Shown here piece by piece: positions 1 to 5,076 of a stretch of DNA of 6,176 nucleotides. Source of the DNA: Burkholderiales bacterium. GTDB taxonomy: Bacteria; Pseudomonadota; Gammaproteobacteria; Burkholderiales; CAIKXV01. The stretch spans positions 1 through 6,176 of the forward strand of contig JAIENF010000254.1 of assembly GCA_019751575.1 (NCBI GenBank), read 5' to 3'. The translations under genes were made by a program, and so were the position numbers. The first letter of the stretch is position 1, and each line of letters opens with the position of its first letter. The notes under the pieces were generated by a model that saw only the letters and a program-made list of their open reading frames with translations, made no database searches and was not told where the DNA came from.

Positions 1-548
1 GCACAGGGTCGTGCAACGGCGCAGGGCCGTCGATCGTCAGCAGGTCACCGAACAGGTGGTTCGCCGACCCGATGCCCGAAGAGCCGTAGCGCACCGGCTT
101 CACCCGGGCCGCGGCGACGTACTCGGCAAGCGTCTTGAACGGCGACTGCGGACGGACCAGCAGCACCATCGGCGCCTCGACCAGCATCGCCATGTGCGTG
201 AAATCGGCGATCGGGTCGAACGGCATCTTGTTGCGCGTGGCCGCGGCGTAGACATGCACCGACGCGTGGCTCACCAGCAGCGAGTAGCCATCCGCCGGCT
301 GGCGCGCGGCGAAATCGGTGCCGACCAGCCCGCCTGCCCCCGGCCGGTTCTCGACCAGCACGGTCTGCGACAGGGCCTGCTGCAGGTGCGGCGCGATCAG
401 CCGCGCCACGGTGTCGACCAGGCCACCGGGGGGGAAACTGGGCGATCAGCCGGATCGGGCCGCGCGTGGGCCATGCCTGCGACTGTGCATTGGCCCACGG
501 GGCGATAAGGGATGCCGCGCCGGCGGCCAGCAGATCACGACGCTTCAT
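1..548 (-). pseudogene. Bug/TctC family periplasmic solute-binding protein, frameshifted and cut by the window edge
   Basis: Bug receptors capture small organic anions in the periplasm, for tripartite tricarboxylate-type transporters or for sensing. The start at 548 has GGAG six bases upstream. The N-terminus (MKRRDLLAAGAASLIAPWANA) is a signal peptide with a twin-arginine-like RRDLL and an ANA cleavage site, followed by the family motif IRLIAQFPP. Right there the frame is lost at seven C on the coding strand (428-434). With six C, the reading would continue as PGGLVDTVARLIAPHL, then ENRPGAGGLVGTDFA, PADGYSLL, MPFDPIADF and RYGSSGIGSANHLFGDLL, open to base 1; these are hallmark Bug motifs in the right order. 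In the frame as given, the protein turns into arginine/alanine-rich shadow sequence. The C-terminal half lies outside the window, and no transporter membrane genes are seen. A sequencing error in the homopolymer is a real alternative to a true pseudogene. Family assignment is secure; the ligand is unknown. Confidence 0.9.
428..434 (-). repeat. C7 homopolymer (G7 on plus) at the frameshift point of the Bug gene
   Basis: Seven consecutive G on the plus strand sit exactly where the Bug reading frame breaks. Removing one base rejoins the signal-peptide half (ending QFPP) with a long, motif-rich Bug frame. This is the only place needing change to restore the gene within the window. Confidence 0.85.
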
Positions 549-570
549 GGAGTCTCCGGGAGAGTTGCAG

Positions 571-597
571 TAAGAAAGACCAGCGCCGAAAAGGCGC
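571..597 (-). terminator. Possible Rho-independent terminator after the thioredoxin-like gene
   Basis: Perfect 5-bp GC stem, GCGCC (583-587) and GGCGC (593-597), with a 5-base loop. Read on the minus strand it is followed by TGG and then a T-rich stretch TCTTTCTTA (571-579). It lies after the stop of the 145-residue gene (650) and before the Bug start (548), a sensible place to end the upstream transcript. The stem is short and the T-tract is interrupted by C, so this is a moderate call. Confidence 0.4.
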
Positions 598-649
598 GAT
601 TCAGCCCGGAATTCTCAAGCAGGAGACGTGCCAGATTCTCACCTGGCCC

Positions 650-1087
650 TCACGAATCTGCACGATGTCCACGCGCCAGCAGGCCCTCCAGCGCCTTCCG
701 CAGCTCGGCGGTGCTCGCAGGCAGATGCAACGTGGCCACGGCTGCGCCCCTGGCTGAAAACAGCACCACCGAGCCGTTGACCACGCCGAAGCGTTCGCCG
801 AAGGCGCGGCCGTTCGGGGCGCCCAGAGGTGCCACCAGAAAGGCGATGCGCTCGGCGTACTCGCCACGCAAGTCATCCATCATCGCCATGACCGCCATGC
901 CACCCATGGACTGGGTGTCGTACGCCAGCACCAGCGCCGGTTGTCCCTGCCCGATGCGAGCCAGGTCGGTCGAATACGGGGCGCGCGGCAGCTGGCTCCA
1001 GACCAGCGCGATGACGCCGCCGGCGATGGCGAGCGAGATCAGCCATTTGCGCCTGCGCGGGATTGCCTGTTGTTGCACGGGTGCCAT
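650..1087 (-). CDS. Small membrane-anchored protein with a cysteine-free thioredoxin-like fold
   Basis: This 145-residue protein has a basic N-terminus (RRRK, 11-14), one hydrophobic membrane segment (about 15-31) and a soluble domain of about 100 residues, probably facing the periplasm. The domain follows the thioredoxin order: a core strand after GQP (ALVLAYD, 51-57), an active-site position, a helix (MDDLRGEYAER), a strand (IAFLVAPLG), a helix (GRAFGERFGV), a strand (SVVLFSARG) and a final helix (TAELRKALEGLL). The CxxC site is replaced by SMGGM (60-64), the usual cis-proline loop by VVNGS (103-106), and there is no cysteine in the whole protein. Disulfide chemistry is therefore excluded; a binding or structural role is more likely. 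A methionine-rich run (five Met in 61-70) follows. The ATG at 1087 has no strong ribosome site, though no in-frame ATG lies upstream before the region of the WYL gene. It is downstream of, and co-directional with, the WYL gene across 112 bp. The fold is inferred from pattern, not from a search. Confidence 0.7.
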   Translation of the reverse strand: MAPVQQQAIPRRRKWLISLAIAGGVIALVWSQLPRAPYSTDLARIGQGQPALVLAYDTQSMGGMAVMAMMDDLRGEYAERIAFLVAPLGAPNGRAFGERFGVVNGSVVLFSARGAAVATLHLPASTAELRKALEGLLARGHRADS

Positions 1088-1111
1088 GGGGATCGCTTTC
1101 AGACGACAGAC

Positions 1112-1142
1112 GGGCCGGCAGCCCTTCAGTCAGCGCTGGCCC
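1112..1142. other. Imperfect inverted repeat upstream of the thioredoxin-like gene
   Basis: GGGCCGGCAGC (1112-1122) pairs with GCTGGCCC (1135-1142), leaving a three-base bulge and a 12-base loop. It lies between the WYL stop and the start at 1087. No T-rich tract follows on the minus strand, so it is not a typical terminator; it could be an mRNA leader structure or an operator, or chance in GC-rich DNA. Confidence 0.25.
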
Positions 1143-1155
1143 GGCGGGCTGACAG

Positions 1156-1161
1156 ATTATC
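1156..1161 (-). promoter_or_regulatory. Weak -10-like hexamer for the thioredoxin-like gene
   Basis: On the minus strand the hexamer GATAAT (5 of 6 to the sigma-70 -10 consensus) lies about 69 bases upstream of the ATG at 1087, in the only locally AT-rich spot of this gap. No convincing -35 box is found 16-18 bases further upstream, so this is only a candidate that would let the gene be transcribed independently of the WYL gene. Confidence 0.2.
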
Positions 1162-1199
1162 AGGGAGGACCGAAGTGCCGTACGACATCTCGAGCCGTT

Positions 1200-2183
1200 T
1201 CATGTCCGATAGACCCTGCACGCCTCCCCCAGCCGCGTCTGCACCAAGGCCCTCAACTCTGCAGGCCCCACCACCTCGCACCCCTCTCCGTACTTCATCA
1301 CGTCCATCACCAGCTCCAGCTCGCTCGCATACGGCAGCTCGAGCTCGTAGCGCCCATCCGCCAGGTAGGCCCCCTTCTGCTGCGGATGCCACACCTCGCA
1401 CGCCACCCAGCGCGCGCGCTCGGCGCTGAAGCGCAGCTTCGCCACCTTCGTCGCCTTCCCGGAGAAGATGCCGTACCCCGAGCCCAGCACTTCATCGAGC
1501 GTCGCCTCGGGCACGTCATCGGCCTTGGTCGACAACGTGGTCGCTTCATGGATCGCGTCGACCGCGAAGCTGCGCAGGTCGCCGCGCAGGTGGCACCAGG
1601 CATCGAGGTACCAGTTGTCGCGGTAGTGGACGAGCCGCTGCGGCGATACCTCTCGCTCGGTGTCTTCGCCCCGCCCGCGGCTGAGGTAGCGGATCTTCAG
1701 GCGCTTTCGCTGCAGCAGCGCCCCGGCGACGCCCTCGAAGTGTTCCAGCGTCGAGCGCCGCGCGCCCATCGGCAGCACCTTCACCCGCCGTGCGATCTGC
1801 CCCGCTGCGTGTCCTGACCCGCCGATCAGCGCCTGCAGCCGGTCGGCCAGCGGCTTGACCTCACGCGCGAGGAAGCCGGGTTGCAACTCCCCGACCAGCC
1901 GCTGCATCGTGAGCAGCGCCAGCATCTCGCGCTCGTCGAGCCACAGACCGGGCAGCTCGAAGCGCTTGCCGTTCGCGTCGCGCGGCTGCAGGCGGTAGAC
2001 GCCGTCGTCGCGGTCCCACGCGATCGGTGCGTTGAAGCGGTCGCGCAGGTATTCGAGATCGCGGTTGATGGTGGCGCGCGAGACTTCAAGCACGTCCTGC
2101 AGATGCTGCAGTGACGCGCCCTGCGGCCGGCCGACCAGGCGGGTGATGGTTCGGAATCGTTCAGTGCGATCCATCCAGGGCAT
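1200..2183 (-). CDS. HTH-WYL-WCX transcriptional regulator
   Basis: A 327-residue DNA-binding regulator with the standard three-part build and about the usual length. Residues about 5-60 form a DeoR/HTH_11-type winged helix (RTITRLVGRPQGASLQHLQ, then VSRATINRDLEYLRDRF as recognition helix, then the wing ending DDGVYRL). Residues about 140-215 form the WYL domain, with the name-giving W191-Y192-L193 in RDNWYLDAWCHLRGDLRSF and the basic residues expected to contact a ligand. Residues about 245-325 form the C-terminal WCX extension. In characterised relatives the WYL domain senses nucleic-acid or nucleotide-type signals, and many control defence or DNA-damage loci; the ligand here is unknown. 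It is divergent from the vWA gene (144-bp gap with two inverted repeats), its most likely target besides itself. The start could also be the Met three codons in (2174); neither has a strong ribosome site. The last 25 or so codons shift towards G-ending forms. Confidence 0.93.
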   Translation of the reverse strand: MPWMDRTERFRTITRLVGRPQGASLQHLQDVLEVSRATINRDLEYLRDRFNAPIAWDRDDGVYRLQPRDANGKRFELPGLWLDEREMLALLTMQRLVGELQPGFLAREVKPLADRLQALIGGSGHAAGQIARRVKVLPMGARRSTLEHFEGVAGALLQRKRLKIRYLSRGRGEDTEREVSPQRLVHYRDNWYLDAWCHLRGDLRSFAVDAIHEATTLSTKADDVPEATLDEVLGSGYGIFSGKATKVAKLRFSAERARWVACEVWHPQQKGAYLADGRYELELPYASELELVMDVMKYGEGCEVVGPAELRALVQTRLGEACRVYRT

Positions 2184-2198
2184 CCCGAGGGTTCAATG

Positions 2199-2214
2199 CG
2201 TCGGACGTTCGACG
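2199..2214. promoter_or_regulatory. Inverted repeat, candidate operator of the WYL/vWA pair
   Basis: CGTCG (2199-2203) and CGACG (2210-2214) are perfect 5-bp arms around a 6-base spacer, 16 bases upstream of the WYL start at 2183. The 11-base centre-to-centre spacing puts the arms on one face of the helix, as for a dimeric winged-helix regulator. The short arms and GC-rich background allow chance. Confidence 0.35.
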
Positions 2215-2230
2215 GCTTGCCACGATACCG

Positions 2231-2253
2231 GCTTTCGCGCAGCGTGGGAAAGC
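2231..2253. promoter_or_regulatory. Second inverted repeat in the WYL/vWA intergenic region
   Basis: GCTTTC (2231-2236) and GAAAGC (2248-2253) are perfect 6-bp arms separated by 11 bases. A smaller overlapping hairpin GCGA/TCGC follows (2252-2263). The position, mid-gap between divergent genes, suits an operator that could act on both promoters. No convincing -35/-10 pair could be assigned in this gap. Confidence 0.35.
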
Positions 2254-2317
2254 GACTTTTCGCACCGCTGCCTCATCCCATGAGCCTGCCGGGCCCCATC
2301 CTCTTCTGCCATGCACG

Positions 2318-2323
2318 AGGAGG
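2318..2323 (+). promoter_or_regulatory. Strong Shine-Dalgarno AGGAGG that sets the vWA start
   Basis: AGGAGG lies four bases before the ATG at 2328. Two upstream in-frame ATGs (2196, 2280) have no such site, and the extra residues they would add resemble no family sequence, so 2328 is chosen. Confidence 0.8.
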
Positions 2324-2327
2324 TCCG

Positions 2328-3716
2328 ATGTCTGCCAAACGTCCACCCAAGTCCACCCCTGCAACCGCCGCCCCCGCTGCCGGCCCGCAGGTGATCCTCA
2401 AGCCGCTGAAGCCCGCGCTGATCGCCGGTCTCGCCCACACCGTCCCGGTGCTGGTGCGGGTGCAGGCACCCGATGCCGACCCGTCCGTCGTGCCGGTGCG
2501 CCGTCCGTACCACCTGTCGCTGGTGATCGACCGGTCGGGCTCGATGAGCGGCAACCCGCTGCAGGAAGCGGTGCGCTGTTCGAGCCACATCGTCGACCGG
2601 CTGCTGCCGACCGACGTCGCCTCGCTGGTGACGTTCGACCACAAGGCGACGCTGCTCGCGCCGGCGCAACCGGTCGGTGACCGGCGCGCGCTGCACCGCG
2701 CACTCGCCGGCATCCAGTGCGGCGGCAACACCGACCTCTACGGAGGCTGGGCCACCGGTGCCGATTCGCTGCTGCGCGATGCGGCATCGGCGTCCATCGC
2801 GCGCATCATCCTGCTCACCGACGGCAATGCGAACGCCGGCGAACTCACCGAAGCGCCGCAGATCGCCGAGCGCTGCACGCACGCGGCCGCGCGCGGCATC
2901 ACCACCTCCACCTACGGGCTGGGGCGCGACTTCAACGAGACGCTGATGATCGCGATGGCGCGTGCCGGCGGCGGCAACCACTACTACGGCGACACCGCCG
3001 CCGACCTGTTCGAGCCGTTCGCCGAAGAGTTCGACCTGATCTCCAACCTGTATGCGCGCCACGTGCGGCTGTCGATCGCGACCTGCCCCGGCGTGGGCAT
3101 GAAGGTGCTCAACGACTATCCGGTGGACGCTCGTGCCGGCGTGCCGGCGATCAGCCTGCCGGACATCCCCTGGGGCGCCGAAGCCTGGGTGCTGGTCGAA
3201 CTGTCGATCCCGGCCGGGTTCGTGCCGAAGCCCGGCATGCCGCTGCTGCAGGCCGGCGTCACCGGCACGAGCCTGGAGCGCGCACCGATCGCCTTCCCCG
3301 AGGCCTTGCTCGCGATGGACACGGTGTCACCGCAGGTGTGGGACGCACTGACCGCCGACAGCCTGGTGCATTCGCGCCATGCCGAGGTCGAGGCGAGCCG
3401 CCTGCTGGAGCAGGCGCGCACCGCCGCCGACGCCGGCGACTGGGACCGGGTGCAGGCGCTGATCGAGTCGGCCGGCCGCCGCTTCGGCGACCAGCCCTGG
3501 GTGCAGGAAGTGCTGGCCTCGCTCGAGCAGATCGCCCGCCAGCGAGACCAGGCGCGGTTCGGCAAGGAATCGCTCTACACGGCGATGAAGATGCGGTCTC
3601 GGGTGGCGGCGAAGGACGAGGGGTTGTTCGACATCGCGCGCGAGGCGGAGGTGCCGAGGTTCCTGCGCAGGGACGGGTCGCAGGGGACGAAGGGGATGGG
3701 GAGGCCGCGGACGTAA
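2328..3716 (+). CDS. Cytosolic von Willebrand factor type A (vWA) domain protein with intact MIDAS
   Basis: A 462-residue protein with no signal peptide or membrane segment, so probably cytosolic. After a Pro/Ala-rich leader (1-20), the vWA domain covers about 60-240: the first strand and metal site YHLSLVIDRSGSM give DxSxS (D68, S70, S72), T135 in GGNTDLYGGW and D165 in LLTDGNAN complete the MIDAS, so Mg2+-dependent ligand binding should work. Residues 240-320 look like a beta-rich domain (HVRLSIATCPGVGMKVL; EAWVLVELSIPAG). Residues 350-410 are helical, TPR-like (EASRLLEQARTAADAGDWDRV). The end (KESLYTAMKMRSR ... RFLRR) resembles the conserved tail of a bacterial vWA family known to me only as uncharacterised. 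vWA proteins usually serve as adaptors; no MoxR ATPase or other partner lies next to it. Divergent from the WYL gene, which probably regulates it. The final 40 or so codons turn G-rich. Function unknown beyond the domain. Confidence 0.92.
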   Translation: MSAKRPPKSTPATAAPAAGPQVILKPLKPALIAGLAHTVPVLVRVQAPDADPSVVPVRRPYHLSLVIDRSGSMSGNPLQEAVRCSSHIVDRLLPTDVASLVTFDHKATLLAPAQPVGDRRALHRALAGIQCGGNTDLYGGWATGADSLLRDAASASIARIILLTDGNANAGELTEAPQIAERCTHAAARGITTSTYGLGRDFNETLMIAMARAGGGNHYYGDTAADLFEPFAEEFDLISNLYARHVRLSIATCPGVGMKVLNDYPVDARAGVPAISLPDIPWGAEAWVLVELSIPAGFVPKPGMPLLQAGVTGTSLERAPIAFPEALLAMDTVSPQVWDALTADSLVHSRHAEVEASRLLEQARTAADAGDWDRVQALIESAGRRFGDQPWVQEVLASLEQIARQRDQARFGKESLYTAMKMRSRVAAKDEGLFDIAREAEVPRFLRRDGSQGTKGMGRPRT

Positions 3717-3721
3717 GGGCG

Positions 3722-3895
3722 TCAGGCCCCCAACAGCCGCCGCGCCAGCACGTCCTGCAACACCGCCGGCGCTTCACCGTTCTGCGCGATGACCAGCGGC
3801 TTGCGCCCCTCGGCGAGGCGGGCAAGCACCTCTGCCGCGTTGGCCTTGAGGTAGCTGATGGGCTTCACCTGGGGCATGTCGCTGCGGAAACCCAT
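3722..3895 (-). CDS. Phd/YefM-type antitoxin, C-terminally truncated, no toxin partner
   Basis: Type II antitoxins of this family bind operator DNA with the N-terminal half and wrap the toxin with the C-terminal half. Here the N-terminal half is textbook: MPQVKPISYLKANAAEVL, then LAEGRKPLVIAQNGEAPAVL, QDV. After that the protein ends within 11 residues (LARRLLGA), whereas relatives as I know them carry about 25-30 more residues forming the toxin-binding helix. No RelE/ParE-like toxin is found: the stop is five bases from the end of the convergent vWA gene. The start is taken at 3895 (MGFRSDMPQ, 57 residues); the Met at 3877 is equally possible, and a more distant ATG at 3985 would add an unrelated leader and overlap the Bug start. 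It may still bind DNA and act as a solo repressor, or be a decaying remnant. A palindrome lies upstream at 3936-3945. Confidence 0.8.
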   Translation of the reverse strand: MGFRSDMPQVKPISYLKANAAEVLARLAEGRKPLVIAQNGEAPAVLQDVLARRLLGA

Positions 3896-3935
3896 ATCGA
3901 CGCGCCTGGATTCAGCGTGGTAACGTGAAAACAAC

Positions 3936-3945
3936 CTGGCGCCAG
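3936..3945. promoter_or_regulatory. Perfect 10-bp palindrome, candidate antitoxin operator
   Basis: CTGGCGCCAG is fully self-complementary and is followed by two more CCAG half-sites in the direct repeat CCAGACCAGACCAG (3942-3955). It lies between the divergent antitoxin and Bug genes, 40 bases upstream of the antitoxin start and 28 bases before the Bug ATG. Phd/YefM proteins typically bind short palindromes in their own promoters, so an autoregulatory site that could also touch Bug expression is plausible. Confidence 0.4.
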
Positions 3946-3959
3946 ACCAGACCAGCAAA

Positions 3960-3965
3960 AGAGGA
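3960..3965 (+). promoter_or_regulatory. Shine-Dalgarno AGAGGA of the second Bug gene
   Basis: AGAGGA lies eight bases before the ATG at 3974. It supports this start even though it gives an unusually long stretch before the hydrophobic part of the signal peptide. Confidence 0.6.
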
Positions 3966-3973
3966 CGACTCGC

Positions 3974-4987
3974 ATGATCGAGCACGTTACGGGACGAGGA
4001 GCGGTGGCGGCGTCGGTCGATCCGGGCAGCCGATCACACTTGCATTCATCAGCCATCGGATGCGTCTGCGGACTGCTGCTGGCGACGGGCCCGGCATTCG
4101 CCCAGGCCTTCCCCGCCAAACCGATTCGACTGGTCATCCCCTTCGCGGTCGGGGGAAGCAGCGATGCGAACGCGCGGATCATCATGCCGGCGCTCACCGA
4201 GCGGTGGAAGCAGCAGATCGTGCTCGATCCCCGCCCAGGCGCGGGCACGGTCATCGGTACCGATCTGGTCGCGAAGAGCGCCCCCGATGGCCATACCTTG
4301 CTGCTCACGTCGAATCTCTTCACCAACGCGCCGATCACCTACGCGAAGCTTCCGTACGATCCGCACACCGATCTGGTGCCGATCACCCTCGTGACGATCT
4401 CGCCGCATGCGATCGTCGCGCATCCGTCGCTGCCCGTGCGCAACGCCCGCGAACTGATCGCCCTGGCCAAAGCCCGCCCCAAGCAGATGAACATGGGCAA
4501 CACCGGCTCGCCGCTGGCGACCTACAACTTCAACATGCTGGCCAAGGTGAGCGTGGAACCCATTCCCTACAAGGGTGCGGGGCCGCTGATGACCGACCTG
4601 CTGGGCGGCCACATCCCGCTGGCGATCGCTGCGATCAGTTCGGTGCAGTCGGCTGTCAAGTCGGGGCGGGCGAGGATCATAGGCGTCGGATCGCTCACGC
4701 CATCGGTGCTCTTTCCCGAGGCACCCGTGATCGCCGACGGTCTGCCAGGCTTCGAGTCCGTCTCCTGGTTCGGCCTGATGGCGCCGAAAGGGGCCGCGCG
4801 CGAACTGGTGCAGCGTATCCGCAACGACGTGGCGGCCGTCCTGCAGCAGCCGGATGTCCGGCAGCGCATGCTGGAGATCGGTGGCGAGCCTGTCGGCAAT
4901 ACGCCGGAGGAGTTCGAAGCCCGGGTACGCAAGGAGATCGCGATGTGGCGCCAGGTCGCGGAGGTCGCCAACATCAAGCCGCAGTAG
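3974..4987 (+). CDS. Bug/TctC family periplasmic solute-binding receptor, intact
   Basis: A 337-residue receptor, slightly longer than the usual 320-330 because of its leader. The signal peptide has a long polar N-region (1-27), a hydrophobic core (IGCVCGLLLATGPAFA, 28-43) and cleavage likely after AFA or AFAQA. The mature protein has the Bug motifs in order: KPIRLVIPFAVGGSSDANAR (49-68, with the ligand-contacting loop), DPRPGAGTVIGTDLVAK (85-101), PDGHTLLLTS, LPYDPHTDLVPITLV, MNMGNTGSPLATYNFNML (172-189), the second ligand loop PYKGAGPLMTDLLGG (198-212) and WFGLMAPKGAAREL (265-278). Such proteins bind carboxylates, amino acids, nicotinate and similar compounds; the ligand cannot be read from sequence. 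No TctA/TctB membrane genes are adjacent, which is typical of orphan Bug genes. It is divergent from the truncated antitoxin and convergent with the Fic gene; the 89-bp gap to the latter holds only a weak hairpin. Confidence 0.96.
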   Translation: MIEHVTGRGAVAASVDPGSRSHLHSSAIGCVCGLLLATGPAFAQAFPAKPIRLVIPFAVGGSSDANARIIMPALTERWKQQIVLDPRPGAGTVIGTDLVAKSAPDGHTLLLTSNLFTNAPITYAKLPYDPHTDLVPITLVTISPHAIVAHPSLPVRNARELIALAKARPKQMNMGNTGSPLATYNFNMLAKVSVEPIPYKGAGPLMTDLLGGHIPLAIAAISSVQSAVKSGRARIIGVGSLTPSVLFPEAPVIADGLPGFESVSWFGLMAPKGAARELVQRIRNDVAAVLQQPDVRQRMLEIGGEPVGNTPEEFEARVRKEIAMWRQVAEVANIKPQ

Positions 4988-5076
4988 GGTTCGTGCGGAG
5001 ACGCATGTCGCAGACCGGGCCATGGTCCGAAGCGCGCCTCGCCCCGCTCGCGTCCTGGTTGAACGCTCGACTGGAT

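Noticed and set aside
318..1817. 499-codon plus-strand open frame
   Set aside because: It runs antisense to the Bug, thioredoxin-like and WYL genes, with Arg/Pro-rich low-complexity content and no recognisable domain.
2196..2327. Upstream ATG giving a 44-residue longer vWA protein
   Set aside because: No ribosome site at 2196, while AGGAGG precedes 2328; the extension would also cover the region with inverted repeats.
2193..3062. 289-codon minus-strand open frame opposite the vWA gene
   Set aside because: Its Arg/Gly/Val-rich content mirrors GC-rich codons of the vWA gene, which has an intact MIDAS and a strong ribosome site.
3896..3985. Longer antitoxin start at 3985
   Set aside because: The added 30 residues look unlike any antitoxin and would overlap the Bug start and its ribosome site.
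5013..5029. Hairpin GACC/GGTC in the gap between the Bug and Fic genes as a shared terminator
   Set aside because: The stem is only four to five pairs with a wobble and no T-rich tract on either side.
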